A program made the translations under genes and the position numbers. The notes under the pieces were generated by a model, which was not told the origin of the DNA, ran no database searches, and saw nothing but the letters and a program-made list of their open reading frames with translations. From Diploscapter coronatus (taxonomy: Eukaryota > Nematoda > Chromadorea > Rhabditida > Rhabditidae), in contig OZ038422.1 of assembly GCA_964036155.1 (NCBI GenBank), positions 14,903,201 through 14,967,200 on the forward strand: DNA of 64,000 nucleotides, in the 5' to 3' direction. This document shows, one piece after another, positions 22,067 through 34,967 of this stretch (the stretch's first letter is position 1; each line of letters begins with the position of its first letter).

Positions 22067-24225
22067 GTTGAAGCCGAGGAAATTAATGCAGAAATGAATA
22101 TATGCGTGCGCGTCTTAGAGAGAAGCTTTCAACGAAAATGATTAGTATCAGAGAAAGTGGCGAACTTGATGTAGATGACCTTTTAAAGCAGATGACTTTT
22201 TGCGAAGGAAAGCTTAGCATGACTAGAATTACTGACATTTCTAAGTTCTTATGTCAATTGCTAAATAGCTTCCAATGAGATTAGCGATAGGAAGGATTAT
22301 GTTCACGAACGTGCCTTCAGCGTATTTTTTCCAACAACCACAGGTTCAAAGCATGAAAATTATCCAATTTTCAAACATTATTTTCTATCACTTCTAAATC
22401 AACTAATGAATTTTGAGAATATTGAACGGACTTTTTGGAGGTTAAATTAGGATAGTTTATAAACATTAAATGCATTTTTATTCATGAAGAATCATTTTCA
22501 AAATAAATTGAGAATTGCGATTATTTAGCGAGTGAATTCACGATAATTATGGTAAATAAGTTGACAATTTCAACAACAACAGCAATACCCAAACTTTAGA
22601 GATTTTGCAAAGTCTATTTGAAGGAAAGATGCTATGATAAGAGATGCGCCAAAAGAAATGTAGCGCAGAAGAAGAGAGAATTATTTTCTAGAGCAGAGAA
22701 TATGCGAATTACAATACTCATAAAGATCTGCGATGGTCGTAAAATCGAATATTTTTTGAAGCTACGATAATAAATTAGCATATGAGATCGATCTAATAAT
22801 AGATTACTAAATAATTATAACAAAAATCTAATTTATGACCTAGATTAGATTACGCGCATGAATGATTTGATTTATACAAATTGCTAGACACTATCTCGCT
22901 AATTATGAATAGGTCTATCAAAATGTGAAGGAGTTTCATATGTTACGAAGAAATCTGATTACAGTTTCTACATCGTTTGACTGCAAATGAACCCAATAAA
23001 GTACATTTTTAGAGGTTAAATTGGATATAGAAAGGCGTTACACAGTCACAAAACTAATTGTAAGTTGCTAACGTTAAATTTTAGATACCGTTTGATCTGA
23101 ATAACAGATAGTCTAGTTAGAAATAGGTTATGTTTTCTCATTAAAATGATATCATAATTTGGTTGAGCTATTTCCAAAAAACATTAAGAGTGAATATCAG
23201 TAAGGACCAAAGTCTGTATAAACAGGAGTCTGTAAATCGGGCTGATTTCATATATGTTATTCAGTTTTTCACGCTGATTCTCATGGTGATAACCGTTTTT
23301 TGAAAATCGATTACTGTGACGGATTACGGTAGCTTGAAAGATTTCAAGACCCGATCTCGGGAAACAATTCATAACTTTCTTATTTCTGAACCAAATTGAA
23401 TGGTTCTTTTTTATTTTGTAGATCTTCAGTAGTAGAATAATGTAAAATAACAAGGAAATTTTTAAAATTATTTTTGGCGGGAAAAATTACCCTATATACC
23501 CGTACTGTGTTTACATGGGCAATGTGAGTTAACGTCGGAGTTTTCCATGAAATCTTGTAGAGCTCTTCAAGTTGATCAACTTTTGTTCCAGAACTTATTC
23601 TAGAATCTGCACATACAGGGAGATATGAATTTTTGAAATTTTCTTTCATGAAAATCACCCTAATTTTACGCATTTAGCGACTTATTTGACCCCAGGAACC
23701 CCTTTTTTCTCCGAAAAAGTTACATATTTTGATACAGAATTAAATTCTCTATAAAAATAAGTCAATTTCCAGCTTGGGGATGAAACTCTAACTTGGGTAA
23801 AAAATTGAAAACTGCAGTAGGCCGGGGTTGAATTTTCGCAAATTAATTTTTTGGCGAGAAGTTATTGGTCGTAGCAGGTGGTCATAGTTACATTATTTGT
23901 AGAGTTTTTCATGGACTATCCAATGCTGAAAACCCCATTCGATTTGGTTCACAAATAAGAAAGTTATGAATTCTTTTCCGAGGTCGGATCTGTCGAAACT
24001 TTAAGCTACCATAATCCTGCATAAGATAATTTTTATGAAAAGCGAATAGCACCACGAGAATCAGCGTAAAAAACTGTACCATATATGTGAAAATCAGCCC
24101 GATTTACAGAACCCTGTTTATGCTCCTTTGCTAAGACTTTGGTTTTTCCTGACATCACTCTTAAGGCAAACTCGTTACCTTTGTCTAATATAGTGCATCA
24201 AATAAAATAGCCCAGTAGCAGACCT
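22067..24225. other. Intergenic between genes C and D
   Basis: About 22860-23170 repeats the 3' flank of gene C (20449-20740). It is then interrupted by a 981-bp palindromic TTAA element (23184-24164), after which the match to the gene C flank resumes at 24165. The short open frames inside the element are not genes. Confidence 0.6.
23184..24164. mobile_element. Large palindromic TTAA-bounded element
   Basis: Imperfect inverted arms of about 230 bp (left starts TTAAGAGTGAATATCAG; right, complemented, TTAAGAGTGATGTCAGG) surround about 500 bp of non-coding sequence. TTAA lies at both ends, as in piggyBac-type insertions and in nematode palindromic TTAA elements. Compared with the 3' flank of gene C (about 20740-20760), the sequence on both sides joins without it, so this is an insertion. 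No transposase frame was seen. Confidence 0.78.
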
Positions 24226-25914
24226 TTAAGGAGGCGGAAGAGCGAAACAACGAATTTCTCGAGCAGTAACGAGAGGGCCATTTTCGAACTGATAAGTCCA
24301 TAATCCGTTGTCACTACATACCATAGGAATTGTGGTTTCTGTTTGTGGACCAAGTGGATCACCGAGATTGTACACTCCTCCTGGTGTGCCCTGAAAATTG
24401 TTAGTTCTTTTTATATTTTATTGTAGAACCATTTTAACGTCGCACAATGAGTATTGTTTTGAGCCAAATTTTGACAATAGCCCCATCATGAAAAGATAAG
24501 TATGAGTAGCCGAGCTGATTTGTTCGCGAAAAGGAATGGTAGCCTTCCAAAAGCGAAACTTATTCATTTGAAAAAATCGACTTACATCTCGAATATCAAT
24601 ATATGGGCTAGTTCCAGGTTCGGAAGAGCACACGAATGTGTACGTGCCACAAGGTTCTGCAGTGGGATCAAACACAGGCGGCTGGAAGGGAATGGTAAAG
24701 CCAAGACCTCCGTCATCGTCATCTATTGCTTGAACAGCGTCCGGAGAACACATTTGACACGCTTAAAATATTCATGAAACTCATTCATTTGCTTAGGTAT
24801 TTAAAAAATAAATAAATTTTAGTCAGTTTTATGCCGACCATATGAAGCTCCGTAGTTTTACTTCTTAGTACATATTTCTCGCTTCAAGTGTCCAAATTCT
24901 TAAGACGCATTCTTTGAATAGCCCGAACAAAATATAAAGAGCGGCCGGACAACTGCAAAAGTCTCTTGAATCCGAACCAAACCCATATGGATGGATACAC
25001 TCATGGGTCTTAATCACAAAATGGGGAGACCAGGCCCCGCCCACAAGAGGGACGGGGCCTAAAATGTATACTTTTTGGAATCAACAGTCGAAACTCTATC
25101 ACCCTATACGGTTTGTTTTTGGGTTCGAGGGACCTTTTCCAAATGAGGACTCTCTTTGAAGATTGTTCGAGTCTACAAAGAATGCCTCTTAAATCGTGAA
25201 TATCTTTTCGGAATATGTAAAGTTTATTAACAATGACACTGTTGTGATAATCGTGAACTGATAAAAAATCAAGAAAATTCAGACTAACCAGCTAGTGTTG
25301 TCGAAGTCGTGGTTGTTGAAGTTGTGGTAGTCGAAGTCGTGGCTGTTGAAGTTGTGGTTGTCGAAGTCGTGGTTGTCGGGGCTTCTGTGGTCGGTTCAGT
25401 GGTTTCTTTAAAAGGAGAATTTTTCTATAGAAAAGTCATACATAAGGGTTCGCAACAAAATTTGAATAAAACATTTTGAATAAAGTGGGTAAGCAAAAAG
25501 GATCTAGTCTAGGATTACCTAAGTCTTATCCTGTGATAAATCTTCTCTCCACTTATCCAATAATCTCAAGGTCTTGCTCTTCGAATTTTCATTTTTAAAA
25601 ACTCGATAACCTCTCAACGTAACGGAATTACATGCGAGATTTGTAAGATATGAGGATGGGAAAACGCACTTTCATTCATGAACATTGTCTTTTTCAGTTA
25701 CGAAGTCGCAAAGTTGAGAGATTTCCAAATTACCTTTCACAGTTGTGACCACTGCGGTAGTCGGTTCTGTAGTTTCTTCAGCTTCGGTGGTTCCTTCTGT
25801 GGGTAAGGTCGGTAAAATTGTGGTGACATCTGGTGAAGGTACTGTCCTTATACAGGAGTGCACGAAAGTGCACCATTGAATTAACACAATCGAATAGACA
25901 AGAAGATTCTTCAT
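24226..25914 (-). CDS. C6-domain secreted protein with Thr-rich stalk (gene D)
   Basis: Four exons, high to low: 25914-25734, 25405-25289, 24761-24586, 24390-24226, giving 212 residues. Signal peptide about 1-20, CIRTVPSPD motif, a stalk made of a Glu/Thr part shared with gene C plus a second Thr/Ser exon (15-bp repeats, TTTTS) shared with gene E, and a C6 domain at about 100-212 (ACQMC, EPCGTYTFVC, PMVC, EIRC). The 3' end codes RCFALPPP exactly as in gene C. Intron 2 (24762-25288) carries a 293-bp TTAA-bounded palindrome. The gene looks like a C/E chimera. Confidence 0.8.
24900..25192. mobile_element. Small palindromic TTAA-bounded element in an intron of gene D
   Basis: It begins TTAAGACGCATTCTTTG and ends CAAAGAATGCCTCTTAA, which are inverted repeats. 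Inside is a GC-rich hairpin, GGCCCCGCCC...GGACGGGGCC (25033-25059). The matching intron of gene E has a single TTAA (about 28464) before the shared ATCGTGAATATC sequence and no element. Non-coding. Confidence 0.7.
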
Positions 25915-27454
25915 TCAAAGGCAATAATCGGTTTATGGTGAAATGGATCTGAAAGAATGTATCCTGCAGACGATCTCAAATCGAATGATTAGTATCGGGG
26001 AAACTGCTGAACTTTCTATCGACATGACGACGAAATTGTGTGTAAATATATCTATGCCCGTTAAGGGGGAGGAGCTTTCTCTGGGAGAGGTCAAAGATGA
26101 TGAGTCAAAAATAGTGACATGTCTGACTGTCTGACTGTCTGTCTAATCAGATTCCTAGATGGCTTCCAAAAAGGGCTGCGCGATAATGGAGTGTATGGTC
26201 AACAAGAAGAACGTTCATGCTGGTCAGACTTTGACTAAATATATTGAAAAATCGTAACTGTGCCCGTTCTAAATTCGAAACTTTCCTACTATTTCACCTG
26301 TCTCAACAACAAATAAATAACTCAAATTTCCGTGTGTGGTGTGTTATCAGATTTATTCTTTGGTTAGGAAATAAGTTTATACCTGTTCCAGACTATTTTT
26401 TTCTATAGACACGCTGAAAAGGTTAGGATTTTGTTACTCGTATTGATTTTCTATTAACTTCTTCCTGTTTCACCATATATATCTATTAACATTAGTTGCA
26501 TCGGAAAGTGTCGTTAAGTGCGCGCATCTAGACAGTGGTCATGTTTAGCCGTTTAGACATTACCAATTCCCCACGTCATTCTCCTAAATACGAATCTACG
26601 ATAATTTATGCATACCTTTTATTTGTTATGTTCATATTGATTTATGACAACTGCGATAATAGAAAAAAAACCAAAAATAATGAGACAATAATATACAGAT
26701 AATTTTCAGCAGCAGCAGCAGCAACAACAACAACAGAAACAATAAATTAATACATTTGAATAGTTTAACAATAAATTACTAATTATTACTTAAGAGTAGA
26801 AATCTCTAGTCGATTTTAGATTAGATTATTACGCATAAAGATGACTGGTCGAAAAATTAGTATAAATTGCCAGGATGCTAAACCACTAATTTAAAATGAC
26901 GAATATCAAGAGTTGAAAAAGTGTTCTAATCATCCTTATTAATATTGTGGTTACTACTTTTTAGATTATTCGTTTACCCATGAGCGCAAAATTATAAATG
27001 ATTAGAAGTTAAAAGAATGATACGTACACTGAATTTGAAATTTTGACACATTTGGAATAAAAATTCAGAGCGTCTATGATTGAATTTGAACTATTGAAAT
27101 AGCCACTTAGAAAGCGAGTAAGTCGGTCTAAAATGAATTTGGTACACTGAAAGGTCATAAAATAATCTAATTAGACAACGTTCTGTTTCGCCATAATTAA
27201 GTGGACCAAATTTGCTAGAGACAGACAAAGTACATTACCTTTACCGATCATCAGAAGTAAATAATAACTGCATTCTTGTTTCTCCTCGATGTTCATCTAC
27301 TTGTATTGACAACGGATATAGACAGGTTTTCAGTATCTGTACAAGACATGGATTAATGAAATACCCAAGGTTGCGTGGAAACTATGATCTAAATTCATCT
27401 TAGTTTATGCGTTTCAAAACCTTTTCAAATAATTACCTGTCCAAAATAATTCGC
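25915..27454. other. Intergenic between genes D and E
   Basis: Gene D upstream region, then from about 26700 the 3' flank of gene E: a CAG/CAA-rich stretch (26709-26740) and sequence matching the flank of gene C around 20250-20440, including the empty site of foldback element 2. I see no gene. Confidence 0.5.
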
Positions 27455-28864
27455 TTATGGAGGAGGAAGAATCCCGCAGCGCATTTGCACTGCAGTATAA
27501 GGATCTCCCATTCCACTTTGGTAGATCCACATTTGCGATGCACCATCGCAGGTCAATACGACAGTCGTTTCATCTTGAGGACCAGTCGGATCCCCGATGG
27601 TGATTCCTTGCGTATCACCTGGTCCCTGAAATTGATTATTGTTGCTTAAAATAGGTTTTTTTGTTGTATTTTCCAACCTCTTGTAGTTTTTAATTTTGCA
27701 AAATAACAGTTAAAAATATGAAAATTACAAGAAAGTGGAAGTTGTAGGAGGTTGGAAACGTCAAGGGCCAAAAACAAAATTGTATGGCACAATATCTTGA
27801 AGGTAAAATATTTGAAAAATAATCGTTTGAATGGAGCTATTTTGTTATTTAAATAAACGTGGAAGAATAATTCGTTCTTACATATCTTTTGAGATGGGAA
27901 CAGTGTTTCTTAGCTTATCTCTACACTCTTCAAAAGAAGAGAAAGAACAAGAAATATCATAAATAACATTGATATTCGTTTTTATCAAGAATCTATTTAA
28001 AAATAGAAAGCAAGTAATCGTTTATCAAGGAAAATTTTGTCCAGCCCATGAATTCCCCAGAGTAATTGTTGCATTTTCTTCGAGTTTTAGGCTTGGAGAA
28101 TATTAACCTGTTGTGTTAAATTGAAAAACAATATAAAAACAACGACTTACACTTCGAATGTCTACAGCTGGTGAATTTCCAGGAGAGGCGCACGTGAAGG
28201 TGTAAGTCGCGCAGGGCTGTGCCATTCCATCATACACAGGAGTGGGGCTGAAAGGTATAAAGTCTCCATCTGTCGTACCAGGAGGTAGATCGGTAAACTC
28301 CATAACTGCGTTCATCGGACATGTCTGGCATGCTTAAAATCAAAGATTACGTATAGTCTTAGTGAAAGAGAATCTAGATAAATTTTCTTCAAGAAGTTCA
28401 TTTCAAGACGACTTGGAAAAATTTCAAGCTTCCATCTATAAGTAAATCACAATATTAAATCGTGAATATCTTTTCGGAATATGTAAAGTTTATTAACAAT
28501 GACACTGTTGTGATAATCGTGAACTGATAAAAAATCAAGAAAATTCAGACTAACCAGCTTGTGTTGTCGAAGTTGTGGTTGTCGAAGCTGTGGTTGTCGA
28601 AGTTGTGGTAGTCGAAGTCGTGGCTGTTGAAGTCGTGGTTGTCGAAGCCGTGGTTGTCGGGGCTTCTGTGGTCGATTCAGTAGTATCTGTAGGATTATCG
28701 GTCGTCATTTGAGTAGTAGGTTCAGTATCACCAGGGGTTGTAGTCCCAGCTGGTGGCAGAGTAGTGAGCATGACATCAGGGCTGGGTGTCGTTGGCATAC
28801 AGGAATATACAATCGAGCAAGATTGCAGAAGCAATGAAGCAATAGCAAAACAGATCGTCTTCAT
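27455..28864 (-). CDS. C6-domain secreted protein with Thr-rich stalk (gene E)
   Basis: Three exons, high to low: 28864-28555, 28332-28151, 27625-27455, giving 220 residues. Signal peptide about 1-20, CMPTTPSPD motif, a long Thr-rich stalk to about residue 103 ending in Thr/Ser 15-bp repeats, and a C6 domain at 104-220 (ACQTC, QPCATYTFTC, VVLTC, QMRC) ending in LPPP. The stalk repeat and the first 100 bp of the following intron match gene D closely. The donor is GTTAGT, as in gene D. No obvious TATA box. Confidence 0.82.
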
Positions 28865-31800
28865 GACGAAAGCTGAAGGGAGTGAGTGAGAATTGGATAC
28901 CTAAGCGGGTATTTCTCGAGGCGTGTTGCTTATCAAAGTGACGACGGCGTTCGGAGGCGTGGTGATAAACTTCGAATCTACGTGCTGGATGCAGTCGACG
29001 GAAACTGCCAAAGGGAAAGACCTGCAGAGGGGAAGATTGAGGAGGCTGAGGCCAAAAATTGTGTGATATTTCGACGAGGTGACATGAGATATTACGGTTT
29101 GGGATCGAAACGAGAGATTGCGATGAACGGTGATGACCCCGGAGAGGTTGGATTAAGTCAGATGAAAATGAAAAAATACAGGGAGGAAGAACGCGTGTTG
29201 ATTTCCCCTTCGATTATGCAATTCTCATCGTTGGCATTCACGAAAGTTTCACTTAAAAATTAGGAAAACTCATTAAAATGATGATTTGATAGAAAAAAAA
29301 ACATTCATCAGAACATATGTCGATGCAAAAAAGTTCATGCAACCCATTGTCAAAACATTACATGCTTTTATACAATGGCATATCATAAAAAGCTCAACTA
29401 TGTGGTTTTATCTTGGAACATTTTTATAGATGCTTTTATTCAAACTTCAGTGTCACCTTGTTTGATTCTGGTTTGAGTATATTGTTACAAAACACTATCA
29501 TGTCTTGAGAGACTGATGTTGCAGGAGTAAAGATCGATAAACACTTTGAGACTGATACGAGAATCACGAGAGATAAACGTACTGGTACGTGCGGGGACGT
29601 TCATTGATTTGAAGAAGAAATGACTAGGAAATAACCAAAATGGCGAATTTTGGATCTGCTGTGATTTGGAAACAGTAATGCGGTTTGTAACAAAGCCTTT
29701 CGGGAATTCTTTGCTATATATTGTTACATAATGATCCAGAATGACTTTTTCCTTTGAAATTCAACGTTTCTAAATATTCTTTTTCGATGTAATTTCGAGT
29801 TTATTTATGTAGAAGTATAGTAACGTTCTTCTACGCACCAGTATGTTTTCGAATGTGTAAACTATTTTGCTAATACTGAGAAAAATTGACCAAGTCTTCG
29901 CTCTAATCACATTATTGACGAAAAATTGCCAAGGTAGCTAAGAAGAGTTTTTTTCTTTCAGTAACCTTGTACGTAGTGATGATGCTGATCAAAGGTGAAC
30001 TAAATTTCACATTAAAGATGGTCAGAAAATTTCAGTAATATTTTGTGAAATCGAAGAAGCCCATGTTCTTTCTAGTTCTGATGTTGTAGGTACTCTTCTT
30101 CTCTGCCAAAATTTTCGTATAAAGATTACTTTGCCTTTGCCCACTTTATCACTTATCTTTATTCCTCTATCCTTTCACTGAAAAAAATGAAAGGCGGAAG
30201 ATGACGCTGGCTTGTGGAATGAGAGATAAAGCTACTTTAGCATCGCATGCTTTTCAAAGGTAATGGGGAGTACATCCAGAACTGTTGTGCTTCCCGATCT
30301 TTTCTACCTCTTCTATTAAGGATTCAAAGAAAAAGGTTTGTTGGACTGACCAAAGCATATGTGTGTTTAATGTGAATTTAGATGAAATAGGAAAGAAGTT
30401 TCGGTAATTGACTAAATGCTTTCATCTTCTAAATTTCTCCTAACTCTTTAAAGTTTGCGCTTCTTCAAAAGATAAAACACATGAAACTTTGTCTGGTGTT
30501 TTTTTTCAAGTCATGATGACGTTTGCCGATCACCTGATGGGTGATGAAAGGTAAAAATCGTTCCATTTTCCAACTTGCGTATCCAAATTTCTCTTGTTAC
30601 CTCACTGTAGTCTCGATGTAGAAAATTGTTTTTTTTGCATTTATCAGTTCATTCGCCTCTAACTCGAAAACATCTTGCATTAACTTAGCAAGATCGAATA
30701 CGCGAAGGCTGAGAGATCAGTCGCAGTTTAAAGCGCCAATTATTCCTTTTTCGTTCGAGATAAGTAAACAGACGACGAAAAAGGGAAAAGGTACTGGAAT
30801 CACATTCTCCAAGTGCGAGATAAAGGGATAAAAATGCCCTGGCGTCTATCCGCGTGAAAAAGCCACCTCCTTTTAGGTCATCACTTCTCTGGCTTTGTGT
30901 CGGGCTGGCGCCGAGATATAATATCAAAGAAAAACTATCCGGGAATAATTGCGATTTACGATTCTCAAGGAAACTCATGAAATACGATGATTGATGACAT
31001 TTGAAGGGGCAAGTTGGGGATGAAAGCAGGTGTTCCGGAATTCCTCAGAGATTGAAGAAAAGGCCAAATATGGAGATGTCGATAGTTAATAATTGGCAAG
31101 GTTAAGATAAAAGTCAACCAATAAAGTAAATAAAAGGCGAAAAAGTTGGTTTGGGATATATCTGGATGATGATAAGAGGCAAACGGCAGTGAAGATAACG
31201 TATCGAATGATATTGAATAATTGAGAAGTCAAAATTAAAGTCGAAACATCGCTTTATCCTTTTATATGGCCATGGTTGGCGAAACTTATCGGCTGTTACA
31301 GTTTGCGCATTACGCTCAAATTACTCGCATCCCAGTAATATCTGCAAACCTATGCAAGATTGCACGATCACGTCACTTTGCTAATTCGAATAACACTTAA
31401 ACAACTAGAAGTCTAAGCATGGTGAAATGTTCGCTCATCTTTAGTTTGTGTGGGGCACCTTCATCTTGAGTATGAGTACAGTCATACCAACATTGAATAG
31501 TTCTCTCTCAAAACAATGGATAAAAATCAAGGGGAGAGGGATATCGCTTGAGAACAACGTTGTTTCAACCTGAAAAGTTGAATCACCACAAATTTTCGAA
31601 GTTAACCGATAGTGAAGAAAAGTTAGTGATGACATAGAAAAAGTAATTAACTTTGAGGTCGGTGTTCTGAGTGACTCTTGCAATAATCAGCAAAAAGACC
31701 CCTTCGCGAGATGGATTTGATTCAGAAGTGATGGTCAAATTACACGAGCGAAACAAACCGACGCATCAAGTGTGCGACTTAGAAAAAGTCAACAGTTAAT

Positions 31801-33923
31801 GTTGTGGGGTGGGATACCTTGCGTAATTCATTAAATTTATACGCGTCCCTCCCACAGATGATGCCCATACCACAGGCTGTGCTATGAGTGATCACATCTA
31901 CTATCCAAAAAGGATAATTTGTCGAATAACCCAAAAGATCAATACATAGGATTCATTGGCAGCAGCAGCAACTCGGAAACTAATCGTGAGAATCAATGAA
32001 CTATTAATCGTGGGATAAACAACAGGAAAATTAGGAATTTTCTGCAAATATCTTGAAAGTTAACTCAGGTTTTCCTCTTACAATAATTTTTCACTTAAAC
32101 ATTTTCATGAATTGTCAAAAGGAGAGACTTTAAAAATCAATTTCCTTGCTAATTCTTAATTTTGAAGGAAGAAAACATCATTAGTCTCTTGTTCAGATAA
32201 GGGAAAATCGATGAACTCTCGATGATCAGAACACTATTTCTCCAAAATTTCGCATTATCTATTTGCAGAGATGGTTTGATCTTTCTGATCAATGAGGAAA
32301 ATAGAAATAGACAAAATGCTGGCTGGAAAGTTCGTCATCCGATTCGTATTCATAATTTTAGTTAGATTAAAAATCATGCAGCTTTGGGGTGACGTATTAT
32401 TGGTACAGAAGAAAGTGAGCTTCCGAGGAACCTTTTGCAAAGTTATTCTCCTATCAACTACTTCTGACATTTTCTGCAGCAATGTTAAGAAGTCATCATC
32501 GATTTATTTCTCGAATGAATGACATCTTATCAATTCCTCTACTTACACCGGTACAACAAAGATTGTTTCTTTGTCTGTATTTTTGTTCTTGTGACAACTT
32601 CTTCTCGTCTAACTTATCGCTCCAGCAGACTTTGAGACTGCTAGAAATAAGTTACATAAATAGTCTAGTAACGGGCTGTTGTAATAAAAATCCGCAGAAA
32701 AATTAGCCAGGTCAAGCTAAGCCCCGGTTAAACCCTTCTCTCGCATCTTTTCTTAGGTTAGAATTGTAAGACATGACGCGTAAAAAGCCAAAATAACCAA
32801 ATAAAAGATGAACAAAAACGGTGATTGTGTTTTAGTCGGAACTTATCGATAACGTGATAATTTTGAAGGAGAAAGTTGTGCAAAATACCTAACTAGTTAG
32901 GATCCAATTAGTCAACTATTGACAGTCCTAGGGAGGACGATCGTCAGAAACCCCTTGCGACCTACCCCCATAATATTTTCTTAAGAATTTTGTATTTCTA
33001 ATCAATCAATAGCGTAAACGTTCAAGTTCGCGACCTACTCTCCATAGATTTTTTTGTCTGACGAAGGTGCTCCCTAGATCTGATTATTGAAGAATTTGGG
33101 GGAAAGTCTAATTGAAAACGAGGCAAGGAGGGGAAAGGTCACAGCTGCAGGCTAAAATGATGAGACGCAATGCCTGGCCAAGGTTACGCATCTAATCAAA
33201 CTTGATGAATAAGTTTTCCCTCATCGTGGTCCAAAGTAAACTTTAGCATTTTTCATCACTTCCTTCTTATTTATTTTTGCTAAGAAAGTTTCATGATGTG
33301 ATCAGTAGCTCTCTGGAGATAGTTGAAACATTTGCAAAAAAATTTAGTTCTGATTATTTTCTTTCTCTAATAGCTAACTAGACGTGTAATAAAATTTTTC
33401 ACTATCATTTCCAGAAAAAAAGATTGCCTTCGGTCAAGTCTTGAATCAAGTTTCCAATCTTGAAGGATAATAAAGTTTATCGAACGATTTTTCGGATTAG
33501 GAAATAAAGAAATTATCTTCTTGGAGGCTAAGATCAGAATAATGCCAACTAGACGGCGAAATGAGTTATAAAATGCCGAAAGAATGCAAGTGGTGATTCA
33601 AATCTTCTTTTGGAAAAGATGTCTTATCAACACAACTTTCTACTCGAAAATGTTTATTTTACGAGGCTATCAAAACAACACGGTCTTCATTGAAGCAAAA
33701 CTTTCAAAGGTCAAATTGTACAACTGAGAAACAAATCAATGGAAAAATAGATAACGATTATAAATTAGAATAAATTAAAATAAATTAATAACTTATAACA
33801 ACCTGAATTGGACGTTCGCAAGTAGTGCTGGGCGAAATTTCTTGAATATTATGATTAGCAATAAATGCTTCTGACATAACACTGCTTTAAAAGGAAAAAA
33901 ATATTTCGGAGCCGGAGAGAAAT
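28865..33923. other. Long intergenic region
   Basis: About 5 kb with no supportable gene. The longest frames (28886-29263 plus, 30685-30978 minus, 31441-31683 minus) lack signal peptides, splice chains or family motifs. It holds one MITE (32928-33077). Otherwise AT-rich sequence. Confidence 0.45.
32928..33077. mobile_element. Short inverted-repeat element (MITE), copy 2
   Basis: Ends CTAGGGAGGACGATCGTCAGA and, complemented, CTAGGGAGCACCTTCGTCAGA form clear terminal inverted repeats. Two internal GCGACCTAC blocks occur as in the copy at 2547-2735. Non-coding. Confidence 0.72.
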
Positions 33924-34967
33924 TTATCTTCCTTGTGGGAAATTAAGGCAGCTAATATCGTTAACAGTGATGGTTCGTCCTGCAGCGGTGTACGTGAACA
34001 CTCCAGCGTCGTTGCATTCGAGGACGGCTATGGCGAGGTTTGGATCCGCAGGGTCAAGCGTATTTTGCATATTGTTGTTGAACTGGAATTTGATGCTCTA
34101 TTATGAGAACAAATGAGCCTTCTATATCGGTTTTTGAAAATTCGCCCAGTTTGAAGGTAGATCATTGTAAAGATTTGTCAGCCCTTCTTTTCTCCAAAAT
34201 TATTATTCTCGAACTATTCCGTTTCTTCTTGACATATTAAATCTTTTCGAGACACCCCTCTCCGTCTCTGCAATCATCTCACGCCATGTTCTTCCGCGGT
34301 TATCAGAAAGGGAAGCATGAACTGTCGTCGTAAAATCATGACATGAGAACAAGTGACGAATGTATGGAAAGTATACAAGTAAATGAACAAATGGTAAAAT
34401 GGAACGCACTCCAATCCTTGCATCAGAACCTGAGCAAGTAAACGTTCTCGTCCTGCATTCTCCGCTATCATCCACTTCATCGCCTTCAAAAGCGACGGTT
34501 ATTTCGCCATCCGGAGGCACCACATCAACATCGCACTGCTTACAAAGGGCTGAAATGGAGTCTTTAGAAAATGGAAAAGTAAGATTAAAAGCAATTATGC
34601 AGGGCTTATGGAACAGTTATTATCACTTTATGGGTATAATCCATGATTTTTTTTTTTAGTTTTTCCATGAGAATTCCTTCGAAAGAAAAACATACGGCTA
34701 GCAGTGGTTGGTGCTGCTGTTGATGCAGGCTCTGCAGTGGTTGACGCTGCTGTTGATGCAGGTTCTGCAGTGGTTGGGGATTCTGTTGGTGGAGGAGTGT
34801 CGGGGTCATTTGTGACTAAAATCCACAAATCTACTTCAAAACCCATAATTCAAGAGGGGACCTGGCGGCGAAATCGTGGTCCCATCCGACACTTCTGTCC
34901 TTGCGCATGCTTGTACGAGGACGTACATGTTGGTCAGGACGAGAATGGACGAAAGAATCGATTTCAT
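33924..34967 (-). CDS. C6-domain secreted protein with short stalk (gene F)
   Basis: Four exons, high to low: 34967-34862, 34815-34696, 34549-34410, 34082-33924, giving 174 residues. Signal peptide about 1-20 (MKSILSSILVLTNMYVLVQA), CARTE motif, a short Pro/Thr/Ala stalk (about 36-75) with two 33-bp repeats coding TTAEPASTAAS-like units, and a C6 domain at about 76-174 (LCKQC, GECRTRTFTC, VLECN, DISC). The domain starts P-L-C instead of the usual A-C. The first donor (CCAG|GTCCCC) is poor but required by phase. The stalk exon is also open in the two other frames because of its repeat structure; only this frame joins correctly. Confidence 0.75.

Noticed and set aside
23380..23673. 97-codon minus-strand frame
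   Set aside because: Lies inside the palindromic TTAA element and shows no transposase similarity.
28886..29263. 125-codon plus-strand open frame just upstream of gene E
   Set aside because: Charged, low-complexity protein with no recognisable features, lying in the probable promoter of gene E; no supporting splice signals.
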